Shown here: piece by piece, positions 50,929 through 60,892 of the stretch
Layout: the number at the start of each line of letters is the position of its first letter
Numbering within the stretch: position 1 is the first letter of the stretch
DNA from: Hyphomicrobiales bacterium
GTDB taxonomy: Bacteria; Pseudomonadota; Alphaproteobacteria; Rhizobiales; Rhizobiaceae
Direction: 5' to 3'
Assembly (NCBI GenBank): GCA_900469345.1
Contig: UBWZ01000013.1
Span: 124,001-188,000, forward strand
DNA: 64,000 bases
Notes under the pieces: generated by a model
What the model was told of the DNA's origin: nothing
Seen by the model: only the letters and a program-made list of their open reading frames with translations
Databases searched by the model: none
Position numbers and translations under genes: made by a program

Positions 50929-52540
50929 TCATTTACTCGAAGTTCGCAATCTGTCGGTGGACTTCTTCACCGCCGCAGGCGTCGTCAATGCAGTGCGTGG
51001 AATTTCCTACCATCTCGATCGCGGTGAGACGCTGGCGATCCTGGGCGAGAGCGGCTCGGGGAAATCCGTGTCCTCCGCGGCGATCATGAACCTGATCGAC
51101 ATGCCGCCCGGCCGCATCAGCTCCGGAGAAATCCTGCTCGAAGGCCGGGACTTGCTGACCATGGCCGCCGACGAGCGGCGCGAGGTCAATGGTCGGCGGA
51201 TCGCCATGATCTTCCAGGATCCGCTCAGCCACCTCAATCCGGTCTATACTGTCGGATGGCAGATCCGCGAGGCGATGACGACGCATGGCATGGCGCAGGC
51301 GCAAGCCGAGGCGGAAGCGCTGCGCCTGCTCGGGCGCGTCGGACTGCCGGAGCCCGAAAACGCGATGGGCAAATATCCGCATGAATTTTCGGGCGGACAG
51401 CGGCAGCGCGTGATGATTGCCATGGCGCTTGCGCTGCGGCCCGACCTGTTGATCGCCGACGAACCGACAACTGCACTCGACGTGACGGTTCAGGCGGAAG
51501 TTCTCGGCCTCTTGAAGGAACTTCAGCGCGAGACCGGCATGGGCGTGTTGATCATCACCCATGACCTCGGCGTGGTCGCGGAGATCGCCGACCGGGTCGT
51601 GGTGATGGAAAAGGGCGTTTTGGTCGAATCCGGCAGCGTTCGCGACGTCTACAAGAACCCGACCCATCCCTATACCAGGAAGCTGATCGCTGCCGCACCC
51701 GGCAAGGGTGACATGCATCGCCCGGTGGAAAAGGCGGAACCGCTTCTCGTTGTGCGTGACGTGCGCAAGCGTTTCGGCGCCTTCGAGGCGCTGAAGGGCG
51801 TGTCCTTCGATCTGGCTGCGGGCGAGACGCTGGCAATCGTCGGCGAAAGCGGGTCCGGAAAATCGACGCTGGCGCGCATGCTGCTGAGGCTCGACGAACC
51901 GGATGCCGGCACCGCGCACTGGAAGGGGAGGGACCTTTTCAAGCTGTCGCCGGCCGAACTCTACAAGCTGCGCCGGGAGCTGCAAATGGTCTTCCAGGAT
52001 CCGACGCAGTCGCTTAACCCGCGGATGACCGTCTATCAGCTGATCTCCGAAGCCTGGGCCATCCACCCGGACATTCTGCCCAAGGCGAAGTGGCGCGAAC
52101 GCGTGGCCGAACTTCTCGTTCAGGTCGGTCTTTCCGCGGACTTGATGGGCCGTTATCCGCACCAGTTTTCCGGCGGCCAGCGGCAGCGCATCGCTATCGC
52201 TCGAGCGCTCGCGCTCGAGCCGCGGCTGATCGTCTGCGACGAGGCAGTATCGGCTCTCGATGTTTCCGTTCAGGCCCAGGTGATCCGGCTTCTTGACCAG
52301 CTGCGGCGCGACATGGGCATTTCCTTCATCTTCATTGCCCACGACCTGCCGGTGGTGCGTGATTTCGCCGACTACGTGATGGTGATGCGCAAGGGCGAAG
52401 TGGTCGAGATGGGGACGGTAACCCAGGTCTTCGATACGCCGCGCGAGGCCTATACCCGCGCCCTCTTTGCAGCCAGCCTCGACCCGGATCCGGACGTCCA
52501 GGCCGCGCACCGCGCCGCTCGCCTGGAACGCGCTTCCTGA
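50921..52540 (+). CDS. Peptide-class ABC transporter fused dual ATP-binding protein (DppD-DppF type)
   Basis: This 539-residue protein carries two complete ABC domains: Walker [10 protein letters not shown] and GESGSGKST, signatures [15 protein letters not shown] and [15 protein letters not shown], and Walker [14 protein letters not shown] and [13 protein letters not shown]. The Cys-Asp-Glu-Ala variant in the second Walker B is common in DppF. Separate DppD and DppF proteins are thus joined in one chain, as often seen in rhizobia. The [13 protein letters not shown] segment after domain 1 is the oligopeptide-ATPase C-terminal motif. It energises the importer. Confidence 0.96.
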   Translation: MADHLLEVRNLSVDFFTAAGVVNAVRGISYHLDRGETLAILGESGSGKSVSSAAIMNLIDMPPGRISSGEILLEGRDLLTMAADERREVNGRRIAMIFQDPLSHLNPVYTVGWQIREAMTTHGMAQAQAEAEALRLLGRVGLPEPENAMGKYPHEFSGGQRQRVMIAMALALRPDLLIADEPTTALDVTVQAEVLGLLKELQRETGMGVLIITHDLGVVAEIADRVVVMEKGVLVESGSVRDVYKNPTHPYTRKLIAAAPGKGDMHRPVEKAEPLLVVRDVRKRFGAFEALKGVSFDLAAGETLAIVGESGSGKSTLARMLLRLDEPDAGTAHWKGRDLFKLSPAELYKLRRELQMVFQDPTQSLNPRMTVYQLISEAWAIHPDILPKAKWRERVAELLVQVGLSADLMGRYPHQFSGGQRQRIAIARALALEPRLIVCDEAVSALDVSVQAQVIRLLDQLRRDMGISFIFIAHDLPVVRDFADYVMVMRKGEVVEMGTVTQVFDTPREAYTRALFAASLDPDPDVQAAHRAARLERAS

Positions 52541-52570
52541 GCCGCCCCAAATTCAATCGGAGTACCTGCC

Positions 52571-53452
52571 ATGACCAAGTCCGCCTTCGTCGCCCTCGTT
52601 ACCTGCTTCAACGAGGACGAGACGATCAACTTCGAGGCGACGCGCGCCCAGGTCCGCCGTCAGGTTGCCGCCGGCAACAACATCATGTGCGCGGGAACCA
52701 ACGGCGATTTCACCGCGCTTACCTATGATGAGAAGATCCGGCTAACCGAAGAAGTGGTCGACGAGGTGGGCGGCAAGGCGAAAGTCATCGTGAACGCCGG
52801 CATGCCCGCCACCTTCGAGACCATCAAGCTTGCCCGCGAATTCGACCGCATCGGGGTGGACGGGATCGCGGTCATCACGCCTTTCTTCATCGCCTGCACT
52901 CAGGACGGACTGGTCCGCCATTTCTCGGCAGTGGCCGATGCGGTTAAGACGCCGGTCTATCTTTACGACATTCCCGCACGCACCCAGAACCACATCGAAC
53001 CGGAGACCGCGGCACGGCTTGCCAAGCATGGCAACATCGCCGGCATCAAGGATTCCGGCGGCGCACAGTCGACACTGGAAGCCTATCTTCAGGTCTCGAA
53101 GGAAAATCCCGGCTTCGAGGTCTATTCCGGGCCGGACCATCTGGTCCTCTGGGCGCTGCAGAACGGCGCTGCCGGCTGCATCTCCGGTCTTGGCAACGCC
53201 ATGCCGGACGTGCTTGCAGGCCTGATCAAAGCGTTCAACGCAGGCGACATTGCGGAGGCCGAACGGCAGCAGGAACGCTTTACCGCATTTCGCGTCGACC
53301 TTTACGCGCTGGGTTTCGCGCCTGCCATGGTCAAGCGCGCGCTCTATCTTCAGGATGCCTCGGTTGGCGCCAGCCGCCAGCCGGCTCTGCTGCCGAATGA
53401 TCAGCAGGACGAAGAGATCCGGGCAATCCTGCGCAAACATCAGCTGGCTTAA
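52571..53452 (+). CDS. DapA-family lyase/aldolase of the sialidase-like locus
   Basis: The protein has 293 residues. NAL/DHDPS-family landmarks are AFVALVTCFNEDETINF, CAGTNGDFTALTYDEK (with Asn-Gly-Asp in place of the usual Thr-Gly-Glu), the Tyr in VYLYDIPARTQN and the Schiff-base Lys in IAGIKDSGGAQ. GNMIP-like C-terminal DHDPS features are absent, so a catabolic lyase is likely. It ends the importer operon, implying it cleaves a 2-keto-3-deoxy acid derived from the imported compound. GGAG eight bases before ATG 52571 fits. Its product could feed the C4 acid kinase route; that is inference. Confidence 0.88.
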   Translation: MTKSAFVALVTCFNEDETINFEATRAQVRRQVAAGNNIMCAGTNGDFTALTYDEKIRLTEEVVDEVGGKAKVIVNAGMPATFETIKLAREFDRIGVDGIAVITPFFIACTQDGLVRHFSAVADAVKTPVYLYDIPARTQNHIEPETAARLAKHGNIAGIKDSGGAQSTLEAYLQVSKENPGFEVYSGPDHLVLWALQNGAAGCISGLGNAMPDVLAGLIKAFNAGDIAEAERQQERFTAFRVDLYALGFAPAMVKRALYLQDASVGASRQPALLPNDQQDEEIRAILRKHQLA

Positions 53453-53462
53453 GGCAACGGCC

Positions 53463-53479
53463 AAGCCTTTGCGAGGCTT
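53463..53479. terminator. Short hairpin between convergent genes
   Basis: AAGCCT / AGGCTT give a 6-base-pair stem with a 5-base loop, 10 bases after the lyase stop and 24 before the P450 stop. It is weak as a terminator. Confidence 0.4.
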
Positions 53480-53502
53480 CATTGCAGAGCTGGTGCTTCG
53501 GC

Positions 53503-54870
53503 TCAGCCTTGCGCCGCTCGCCGGTCTAAGCGCATGATGAGCGGCGGGCGCGGTCGCAGTGTCACCTTCATGACCGGCTTGGGCGGTGCGGTGCCGCGAT
53601 CGGTCAGTCGATACGTCTGGAGCAGCACCGCCAGAACCGCGACAGCCTCCATCAGGGCGAAGGCATTGCCGATACAGACGCGCGGCCCCGCACCGAAGGG
53701 CATGTAGGCATAGCGGTGGCGGGCGCGCGCCGGCTCCGGATCAAAGCGCGTCGGATCGAACCGCTCCGGCTCGGGCCAGAGTTCGGCGCGGTGGTGCACG
53801 GCGTAGATCGGAATGAAGAACACCGTCCCGGCCGGGATCAGGTAACGATCCAAGGTGAAAGCGTTCGTTGCTGTCCGCGTGATGATCGGCGCCGGGGGAA
53901 AGAGCCGCATCGCCTCCGAAAACACCTGCTTCAGATAGGTGAGCTTTGCAACGTGGTCGGGTCTGACCGGCTCGCCGCCGGTGACGCGCCCGATCTCTTC
54001 CATCACCTTCTCCTCCTCGGCAGGATGAAGTGCGAGAAGATGAAACGTCCAGGCGAGGCCGAGTGCGGTTGTCTCGTGGCCGGCGGTGATGAACGTCATC
54101 AGATTGTCGACGATCTCGTCGTCAGTCATGGTCCGGCCGGTTTCCGGATCGGATGCGCTCAGCAGCATGGAGACGAGATCGTGGTTTTCCTCTCCCGAGC
54201 GCCGGCGCGCGGCAATGACCGCCGCAAGGCTTGAACGGAGGAAGGTGACGGCAGCGCGGGCTTTTGAACGTCCGGGAAAGGGGACCCAGTCGGGTGCGCC
54301 GATCGTGCTCAGCGCAAAGGTCCAGCCGCTTGGATCGAGATAATCGGAAATGCTCTTTTCCACCCTGGCGACGTCGATGCCGTGACCTCCGGACAGCATC
54401 GTCTGGACGATGATGTCGAAGGTCGTGCGCATCATCTCATGGCCGATATCAAGCGGCGTCCCGGCCTGCCGCAGCCAGCGGTCTTTCGTCTCTTCCGCAG
54501 CCGTAATCATCGCGGGTAGGAGGTCCAGGAGCTTGTCGTGCCTGAATGCCGAAGCGACGGACTGTCGCTGCCATTTCCAATGCTGACCATCCGCCGTCAG
54601 CAGCCCTTCGCCAAGCGCCGGGCCGAGCATCCGCCTCACCTGATCGCCCTTGGTCAGCTTGTCGGCGTTCTTGACGAGCGTTTCGTGGATCAGGGTCGGG
54701 TCGCTGAGATAGACTTTCAGGTTTCCCATCTGCCGGGTGAACACGACAGGCTCCTTGAAGACCGCCGGGGGCAGGGCGTCCAAGGGGTTGTCGATCATCG
54801 TCACCAAGGCTCTGGCGGTCGAGTGATTGGTCAGGGGGTAGGCCGACGACCCACCGGTGCGGGCATCCAT
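53503..54870 (-). CDS. Cytochrome P450
   Basis: The protein has 455 residues. The I-helix oxygen-activation motif is TAGHETTALG, the ExxR of the K-helix is in SEAMRLFPPAP, the PERF-like ERFDPTRFDP precedes the heme loop, and YMPFGAGPRVCIGNAFA holds the cysteine ligand (about residue 399). There is no membrane anchor, so it is a soluble bacterial P450 that needs separate redox partners; none is adjacent. AAGGA eight bases before ATG 54870 supports the start. Its neighbours do not suggest a substrate. Family level (CYP) cannot be assigned by eye. Confidence 0.96.
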   Translation of the reverse strand: MDARTGGSSAYPLTNHSTARALVTMIDNPLDALPPAVFKEPVVFTRQMGNLKVYLSDPTLIHETLVKNADKLTKGDQVRRMLGPALGEGLLTADGQHWKWQRQSVASAFRHDKLLDLLPAMITAAEETKDRWLRQAGTPLDIGHEMMRTTFDIIVQTMLSGGHGIDVARVEKSISDYLDPSGWTFALSTIGAPDWVPFPGRSKARAAVTFLRSSLAAVIAARRRSGEENHDLVSMLLSASDPETGRTMTDDEIVDNLMTFITAGHETTALGLAWTFHLLALHPAEEEKVMEEIGRVTGGEPVRPDHVAKLTYLKQVFSEAMRLFPPAPIITRTATNAFTLDRYLIPAGTVFFIPIYAVHHRAELWPEPERFDPTRFDPEPARARHRYAYMPFGAGPRVCIGNAFALMEAVAVLAVLLQTYRLTDRGTAPPKPVMKVTLRPRPPLIMRLDRRAAQG

Positions 54871-54953
54871 CAGGAGTTCCTTTGATGACAGGAAAGGGCA
54901 GTGCGTCGTGAAAGACCCACGTTTTCATGGCACAAAAGAGGCCGATGGCAAGA

Positions 54954-55943
54954 TCAGTCGACGAAGTCGACCATCACGCCCGGCTTCACCATCCGCCCCA
55001 GTTCCTCCACGTCCCAGTTGGTCAGCCGCACGCAGCCATGCGACCCGGACTTGTCGATCAAGGAAGGTTCCGGCGTTCCGTGGATCCCATAGGTCGGTTC
55101 CGACAGGTCGATCCAGACGGTTCCGACCGGATTGTTCGGGCCACTCGGCAGCGTCAGCTTTCCTTTGTTCTTGCCCTGCTGGAAATTGATCTTCGGATTG
55201 TATTCATAGACCGGCATGCGCGCGACGCCATTGACCTTATGGGTGCCCGAAGGAGACGGCATCTCCTCGCTCCCGATCGTTGCCGGATAGACCGCAAGGA
55301 TCGTGCCGTCCTCGGCAAAGGCGAACACTTGTCCGGTCTTCTTGCGGGCTTCGATCTTCTTGACGCGGCCATCCTTTGCCGGGCCGGGATCGGTGACCTG
55401 GATCGTTTCGCCGGGCTTGAAGCCGGCCCCCGGGTTGACAGCCTTGAGGAGGTCCATGTCCATGTGGAAGCGCTCGCCAAGCTTTTCCACCATGCTGGTA
55501 AAGCCTAGATGCTTCATCTTGGCCTGCTTTGCATAGTCCTGCGGTATGCTTTCGACGAGGTCTTCGGCATCCTTCTCTGAGATCACATAGGGCTTCATCA
55601 CAGGCAGGTCGGACTGAAGGCGCGCAAGCACGTCCGGGTCGGGTTTCCCATCGACCGGGAGATGCTGCATGGCCTCGAACCCGGCAATCGCCTTGGTGAC
55701 ATTCTCGCCATAGAAGCCGTCGATGACCCCTGGCGAGGCCCCCGCGCGGTCAAGCAGGACCTGCAGATGGACGATGGCCGGGTCTGATGTTTCGCCGGCC
55801 TCCGCGGGCCGGTCCGTGGGAACTGAGGCGACCGTTGCGGCATTGATCGCGTCGGCTGTAGGCCCCTGGGTCGGGGCCTGCGCAAATGCGGAACTGGACA
55901 AGACGAGGGTAGCGGAAGCGGCAAGCAGGATCATGTTTTTCAT
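54954..55943 (-). CDS. L,D-transpeptidase with peptidoglycan-binding domain
   Basis: The protein has 329 residues. The signal peptide is MKNMILLAASATLVLSSSAF ending AQA. A PG_binding_1-like domain follows (VHLQVLLDRAGASPGVIDGFYGENVTKAI, in parts), then a LysM-like stretch (LLKAVNPGAGFKPGETIQV). The YkuD catalytic domain ends with IHGTPEPSLIDKSGSHGCVRL, with active-site Cys about 304. It forms 3-3 cross-links in peptidoglycan or links proteins to it. ATG 55943 gives a good signal peptide; ATG 55961 is an alternative. Rhizobia carry many such enzymes. No link to the neighbouring catabolic genes is evident. Confidence 0.94.
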   Translation of the reverse strand: MKNMILLAASATLVLSSSAFAQAPTQGPTADAINAATVASVPTDRPAEAGETSDPAIVHLQVLLDRAGASPGVIDGFYGENVTKAIAGFEAMQHLPVDGKPDPDVLARLQSDLPVMKPYVISEKDAEDLVESIPQDYAKQAKMKHLGFTSMVEKLGERFHMDMDLLKAVNPGAGFKPGETIQVTDPGPAKDGRVKKIEARKKTGQVFAFAEDGTILAVYPATIGSEEMPSPSGTHKVNGVARMPVYEYNPKINFQQGKNKGKLTLPSGPNNPVGTVWIDLSEPTYGIHGTPEPSLIDKSGSHGCVRLTNWDVEELGRMVKPGVMVDFVD

Positions 55944-56041
55944 AATGCACCAAAGCCGCATCAACTGCCTTCAGTTCCACGATCGCCGAGGGAATTATCA
56001 AGCCTCAGACCTATGGCCGGCCGCCGGTCGCGAGCCCCGAA

Positions 56042-56827
56042 CTAGCTGATCCGCATGGCGCCCGGTCCCGGCGTGGCGCCAGGCGGTACTTTTCCGAGAA
56101 TGATCATGCCCAAGACTTCATCCTTGGTCACATCCTCTGTTCGCGCATGGCCCACGACCTTGCCGTTCTTCATCACGAAAACCCGGTCTGCGAGATCGAA
56201 GACGTCATGGATATCGTGGCTGATCAGGAAGATGCCGATGCCGTCCTGCTTCAACTGCTTGATCAGGTCGCCGACCTGCGCCGTCTCCTGCGGTCCGAGC
56301 GCTGCGGTCGGTTCGTCCATGATCAGGATACGCGCATCGAAGAGGATGGCGCGCGCGATCGCGACCGACTGTCGCTGGCCGCCCGAAAGCGCCTTCACTG
56401 GTTCCTTGAACCGCTTGAAGTTGGGGTTGAGGCGCCCCATCACCTTGCGGGTGTTGGCTTCCATGGCGACGTCATCGAGCGTGCCCCATTTCGTCTGCAA
56501 CTCGCGGCCGAGGTAGAGGTTGGCGGCGGCGTCGACATTGTCGGCGACGGCAAGCGTCTGGTAGATGGTCTCGATGCCGTACTTTTTGGCGTCGCGCGGT
56601 GTGCGGATGTCGGCCGTCTCGCCGTTGATCAGGATGTCGCCTTCATCGCGCCGGTAGGCGCCTGAAAGGACCTTGATCAGCGTCGACTTGCCGGCGCCGT
56701 TATGACCGAGCAGTGCGACGACTTCGCCGGGATAGAGGTCGACTGAAGCATTTTCTACCGCGTGGATCCCGCCGAAGGAGATGGAAATATTCTTCATTTC
56801 CACGAGCGGATTGGTTTGGTCCGTCAC
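56042..56827 (-). CDS. xylG: Xylose-type ABC transporter ATP-binding subunit, single domain (XylG/FrcA-like)
   Basis: This 261-residue protein is a single ABC domain with Walker [11 protein letters not shown]-loop [19 protein letters not shown], signature [16 protein letters not shown] and Walker [14 protein letters not shown]. coli XylG is a double-domain protein of about 510; half-length forms are usual in rhizobia, as in FrcA. It energises import by the adjacent permease and binding protein. It is the last gene of a minus-strand operon. Confidence 0.9.
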   Translation of the reverse strand: MTDQTNPLVEMKNISISFGGIHAVENASVDLYPGEVVALLGHNGAGKSTLIKVLSGAYRRDEGDILINGETADIRTPRDAKKYGIETIYQTLAVADNVDAAANLYLGRELQTKWGTLDDVAMEANTRKVMGRLNPNFKRFKEPVKALSGGQRQSVAIARAILFDARILIMDEPTAALGPQETAQVGDLIKQLKQDGIGIFLISHDIHDVFDLADRVFVMKNGKVVGHARTEDVTKDEVLGMIILGKVPPGATPGPGAMRIS

Positions 56828-56841
56828 GATGGGAACTCCTG

Positions 56842-58152
56842 TTATTTCGAGCGGGCGCGGTAGACGGTGTCGAGCCAGACGGCCACAACGAGCACAGCCC
56901 CAACCACGATGCGCTGGAATGGTGTATCGATGCCCAAGAGCACCATGCCGGACTGCAGCGACTGCATGACGAGTGCGCCAAGCATGGCGCCGGCGATCGA
57001 ACCGATGCCGCCCGCAAGCGAGGTGCCGCCGATCACGGCTGCTGCGATGGTATAGAGTTCATCGAGTTCGCCCTGCGCATTGGTCGCCGCGTTGAGGCGG
57101 GCGGTGGAAATGGCGGCGGCGATGGCGCAGAGCACGCCCATCAGCGCAAAGATCTTGACGGTGACCCAGCGGGTCTTGATGCCGGCGAGTTCGGCCGCCT
57201 CCGGGTTGCCGCCGATCGCAAAGACGTAGCGGCCGAAGCGCAGCCGGGTGGCGATGAAGGTCATCACGATACCGGCGGCGATCGCCATCAGCACGGGCAC
57301 GGCAATGCCCTGGGAGATGAGCAGCCCGCCTTCCGGCCAGGCGATATTGTTCGCTTCGGCATAGCGGCGCGCGATGTTGACCGGCCAGAAATAGTTGTTG
57401 GCGATCATCACCGCGCCGAGCACGACGACGCATCCCAGCCCGACCAGCACGTACTCCGCCCAGATCGGCCGTCGCGGAAAATGGAAGCGCTTGCGCTGGT
57501 GGCGGGCATTGACGATCGCTACGGCAATGGCAAGGCAGGCAATGATGCCCACGACCCAGCTCCAGGTCGCGCCGATGGACCCTTCGGTCCCACCACCCAT
57601 CAGCCGGAAGTTGACATCCATCGGCGCGACCGTCTGGCCGCTAGTCACAAACCAGGTGGCGCCGCGCCAGATGAGCAGGCCACCCAGGGTGACGATGAAG
57701 GACGGGACGCCGAGAAAGGCGATGATCAGGCCGTGCAGCGTGCCGATCAGTCCGCCGATTAGCAGTCCGCAGGCAAGTGCGATGATCCAGATCGCGGGAT
57801 GGTCGAAGCCAAGCAGTTCAGGCAGCATGCGCGCCTGGAGCACGCCCATCACCATGCCGGTGAAGCCGAGGATCGAGCCGACCGACAGGTCGATGTTGCG
57901 GGTGACAATGACGAGGACCATGCCTGTTGCCATGACCGCGACCGACGCCGTCTGAACGGAGAGGTTCCAGAGGTTGCGCGGTGTCAGGAAAAGGCCGCCG
58001 GTCAGGATGTGAAAGCCAACCCAGATAATCAGAAGCGCACCGACCATGCCCAGCATACGGGTGTCTATTTCGGTGGCCCGGAAGAAACGCGAGACGATGT
58101 TGCCCGTCTGGCCAGCCCCGCCGGTTGTCGTTGTATGCGCCGTTTCGGCCAT
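56842..58152 (-). CDS. xylH: Xylose-type ABC transporter permease (XylH-like)
   Basis: This 436-residue protein is longer than RbsC-type permeases because of extra membrane segments, as in XylH. It has [19 protein letters not shown] and, near the end, [43 protein letters not shown] (in parts), both BPD_transp_2 signatures. [20 protein letters not shown] is typical of XylH. It forms the membrane channel between XylF and XylG, and is 14 bases from XylG. Confidence 0.92.
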   Translation of the reverse strand: MAETAHTTTTGGAGQTGNIVSRFFRATEIDTRMLGMVGALLIIWVGFHILTGGLFLTPRNLWNLSVQTASVAVMATGMVLVIVTRNIDLSVGSILGFTGMVMGVLQARMLPELLGFDHPAIWIIALACGLLIGGLIGTLHGLIIAFLGVPSFIVTLGGLLIWRGATWFVTSGQTVAPMDVNFRLMGGGTEGSIGATWSWVVGIIACLAIAVAIVNARHQRKRFHFPRRPIWAEYVLVGLGCVVVLGAVMIANNYFWPVNIARRYAEANNIAWPEGGLLISQGIAVPVLMAIAAGIVMTFIATRLRFGRYVFAIGGNPEAAELAGIKTRWVTVKIFALMGVLCAIAAAISTARLNAATNAQGELDELYTIAAAVIGGTSLAGGIGSIAGAMLGALVMQSLQSGMVLLGIDTPFQRIVVGAVLVVAVWLDTVYRARSK

Positions 58153-58260
58153 TTTGCGCCGTTCCCTACCTGTTTAAGCGAAAGAGCGCGGCAGCATGCA
58201 GCCGCCCGCGCTTTCCGCGGCCTGGCTCAGGGCGAGCCGAGGCCTTTCCTGCAGAAGGAC

Positions 58261-58285
58261 GGCGCCGCGTGATCGCTACGGCGCC
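58261..58285 (-). terminator. Intercistronic hairpin between xylF and xylH
   Basis: GGCGCCG (58261-58267) and CGGCGCC (58279-58285) form a perfect 7-base-pair stem with an 11-base loop, 25 bases beyond the xylF stop in gene orientation. No U-run follows. It fits the attenuator/stabiliser pattern seen after all binding-protein genes here. Confidence 0.6.
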
Positions 58286-58310
58286 GCATGCACGTTTGAG
58301 ACTTTATCGC

Positions 58311-59351
58311 TTACTTGCAGGCAGCAACGCTGCCGGCCTTGACGCCCTGGCAGGCTTCGGCCTTGCCGATCCAGCCGGCGTCGATGACCAGGTTCAGGTT
58401 ATCCTTGGTGATCGCCTGCGGCTTCAGGAATACGGACTGCATCTTCCGCTTCTTGGGGCCGCCTTCGAAGACCTGGACGCCCTTGATTTCGGTCATCTTC
58501 TTGCCACCGGCGAGAGCCAGCGCGATTTCGGCGGCATTCTTGCCGAGTTCGCGGCTGTCTTTCCAGACGGATACGGTCTGGGTGCCGAGTGCGACGCGGT
58601 TGAGAGCCGCCTTGTCGGCATCCTGGCCGGAAACCGGCACGGAGCCTGCAAGACCCTGGGCGTCGAGGGCTGCGATCGCACCGCCGGCCGTGCCGTCGTT
58701 GGATGCAACCACGGCGTCGACCTTGTTGTTGTTCTTGGTGAGGAACTGCTCCATGTTCTTCTGAGCGTTCTCCGGCTTCCAGCCGTCCGTATAGGCCTCG
58801 CCGACATTCTTGATCTTGCCGGCGGAAACGGCAGCCTTCAGCACCTCCATCTGGCCGGCAAACAGGAAGTCCGCATTCGGGTCGGACGAAGACCCCTTGA
58901 TGAACACGTAATTGCCTTCCGGCTTGACCTTGAAGACGCCCTGAGCCTGAAGGCGGCCGACTTCCTTGTTGTCGAAGGTGATGTAGAAAGCGTCCGGATT
59001 TTCGATCAGTCGGTCATAGCCGACGACCGGAATGCCTTCGGCAGTTGCCTTCTCGATCGCAGGGCCGATCGCGTCGCTGTCCTGGGCAAGCACGATGAGT
59101 GCGTTGGCGCCCTGAGAGATCAGGGATTCGACGTCGGTGAGCTGCTTTCCGGCGGACGACTGGGCGTCGGCGGAAATGTACTTTGCACCGGCCGCTTCAA
59201 GCGCCTTCTTGATGGCTGCTTCGTCGGTCTTCCAGCGCTCTTCCTGGAAGTTGGACCAGGAAACGCCCACGACGAGATTTGCCGCCATCGATGCGGTCTG
59301 CATGGAAACAAGGATAGCCGCGCCGGCCATCAGCCTTACGATCGATTTCAT
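58311..59351 (-). CDS. xylF: Xylose-type sugar-binding protein (XylF-like)
   Basis: The protein has 346 residues. The signal peptide is [20 protein letters not shown] ending SMAA-N. The mature part follows Xyl[75 protein letters not shown] (in parts), [16 protein letters not shown] and [21 protein letters not shown]. It captures D-xylose or a related pentose. GGGAGG six bases before ATG 59351 fixes the start. A ROK repressor diverges from it, as in alphaproteobacterial xylose loci. No xylA or xylB is in the window. Confidence 0.92.
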   Translation of the reverse strand: MKSIVRLMAGAAILVSMQTASMAANLVVGVSWSNFQEERWKTDEAAIKKALEAAGAKYISADAQSSAGKQLTDVESLISQGANALIVLAQDSDAIGPAIEKATAEGIPVVGYDRLIENPDAFYITFDNKEVGRLQAQGVFKVKPEGNYVFIKGSSSDPNADFLFAGQMEVLKAAVSAGKIKNVGEAYTDGWKPENAQKNMEQFLTKNNNKVDAVVASNDGTAGGAIAALDAQGLAGSVPVSGQDADKAALNRVALGTQTVSVWKDSRELGKNAAEIALALAGGKKMTEIKGVQVFEGGPKKRKMQSVFLKPQAITKDNLNLVIDAGWIGKAEACQGVKAGSVAACK

Positions 59352-59438
59352 TTTGTCCTCCCGGTTGACGGCGAACGGGCCAAAAGCCTCTGCTCCCCCT
59401 TCCGCCAAAAAACCTGCCAGCCAAAGCGCCTCCCGCTT

Positions 59439-59487
59439 TTTCTCGACAGTCGAGAAATTAGATGTCAGAGAACCGGGATACTGTCAA
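59439..59487 (-). promoter_or_regulatory. xyl operon promoter with ROK operator
   Basis: On the minus strand, TTGACA (59487-59482) and TCTAAT (59462-59457) are 19 bases apart. A perfect 9-base-arm palindrome TTTCTCGACAGTCGAGAAA (59439-59457) starts at the -10 and covers the start point. A related half-site, GGCAGTCGAAAC, lies at 59490-59501. Confidence 0.68.
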
Positions 59488-59548
59488 TCGGCAGTCGAAA
59501 CGCTTATGCAAATAGGCTATCGCCATGGCGTGGAGGGCGTGCAGAGGC

Positions 59549-60775
59549 ATGCTTGCTAAATCGAGTTCGGAACTGGTCCGGCAGCAGAACAGCGCCCTGG
59601 TGCTGTCGGCGTTGCGTCGTCATGGGCGCCTCGCGCATACGCAAATGTGCGAGGTCACGCGGCTATCCTCGGCGACCGTGTCCGCGATCACCGCGGATCT
59701 GGAACGTGCCGGCATCATCGAGCGGATCGAGCAGCAGGCGATCTCGGCCCGCGGCCGCCCGCGCGTCCAGTTCGGGCAGCGCCGCGACTGCGGCTACGTG
59801 ATCATCATCACGATCTCGTCCGATGTCATCCAGTACTCATTGGTCGATTATGCCGGAACCCTGCTCGACCGGTTTTCGGAGCCGCGCCCGGAGCAGGGAC
59901 CGGAGCAGTTCCTGGCGGCCATGCAGTCAGCCCTCGAGCGGGTGCTGTCACGCTCGCGGATCGCCAGGCACAAGGTGCTGATCGTGTCCATCAGCAGCAA
60001 GGGCCTGGTCCATCCAAGCCTCCCAACCCTCGTCTGGTCGCCGGTCTTCGGGGCAAAGTCCGTGGACTTTTCGAACCTCCTCGGGTCGGGCTGGGAAGCT
60101 TCGCTGGTCCTGAACAACGAGACCTTGCTGGTCGCAACCGCACTGTCTCGCCAGCAGGATAGTCCGGGGCGAGTAACGGAGACCGACCTCGCGGCCCTGT
60201 CGCTCGGGCATAGCATCGGTCTCGGCGTGGCGCGGCGGCTCGGCTCGGGAAGCCCGGAGATCATTGCCCCGAATTTCGGTCACATGCTGCACGTGTCGAA
60301 CGGTGCTCTTTGCCGTTGCGGAACGAGCGGATGCATCGAGGCCTATGCGGGCTTTTACGCGATCCTGAGATCCGCATTCGAGGCGCCGGCAGATCGCATC
60401 CCCGCCAAGTTCGTGCCGCTGAGCGAGATCGAAAAGATTGCGACGCGAGCCCGCCAGGGCCACCGCTCGTCGCGGCTTGCGTTCCGGCAGGCTGGGATTG
60501 CTCTGGGCAACGGGCTGTCCCGGCTCCTCAGCCTCTACGGTGCCATGCCGGTTTTCATCACCGGCCCGGGGACGCGGTTTTACGACCTTCTCCAGGACGG
60601 GCTTGAGGACGGACTGGCCAAAACGCTGGGTGTGCGGCTGAGCGGCATGCCCGCGCTGACCGTTGTGGCGGACGAGGCGGCATTGGTTTTCGAGGGCCAT
60701 CTGTTGCTGGCGTTTTCGCGGGTCGACCAGGAGGTTCTGCACATGATCGGCCGGCAGGGCCAGGTTGCATCGTGA
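59549..60775 (+). CDS. ROK-family repressor, XylR-like
   Basis: The protein has about 408 residues. The winged helix is LVRQQNSALVLSALRRHGRLAHTQMCEVTRLSSATVSAITADLERAG (in parts), followed by the SARGRPRVQFG linker. The ROK fold keeps the full zinc motif in HMLHVSNGALCRCGTSGCIEAYAG. It is divergent from xylF with a perfect palindrome between them, so it likely represses the xylose importer and is released by xylose. ATG 59549 begins LAKSSSELVRQQ, the usual N-terminus; ATG 59525 would add eight residues. Confidence 0.9.
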   Translation: MLAKSSSELVRQQNSALVLSALRRHGRLAHTQMCEVTRLSSATVSAITADLERAGIIERIEQQAISARGRPRVQFGQRRDCGYVIIITISSDVIQYSLVDYAGTLLDRFSEPRPEQGPEQFLAAMQSALERVLSRSRIARHKVLIVSISSKGLVHPSLPTLVWSPVFGAKSVDFSNLLGSGWEASLVLNNETLLVATALSRQQDSPGRVTETDLAALSLGHSIGLGVARRLGSGSPEIIAPNFGHMLHVSNGALCRCGTSGCIEAYAGFYAILRSAFEAPADRIPAKFVPLSEIEKIATRARQGHRSSRLAFRQAGIALGNGLSRLLSLYGAMPVFITGPGTRFYDLLQDGLEDGLAKTLGVRLSGMPALTVVADEAALVFEGHLLLAFSRVDQEVLHMIGRQGQVAS

Positions 60776-60892
60776 CGGCGATGCTTCTTTCAGATGGTCC
60801 CGTTGACGTCGCTTCACGAAATCTGAGGAGGGACTTGAAAGCGCAAGGTCGTCCCCCAAATGACCCGCGTTGCATGAGGAGCCTTAACAAGT

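Noticed and set aside
47373..52510. Two further minus-strand frames of over 500 codons opposite the peptide-class importer genes
   Set aside because: Both mirror well-supported genes with signal peptide or ABC motifs; the antisense translations show no domain pattern.
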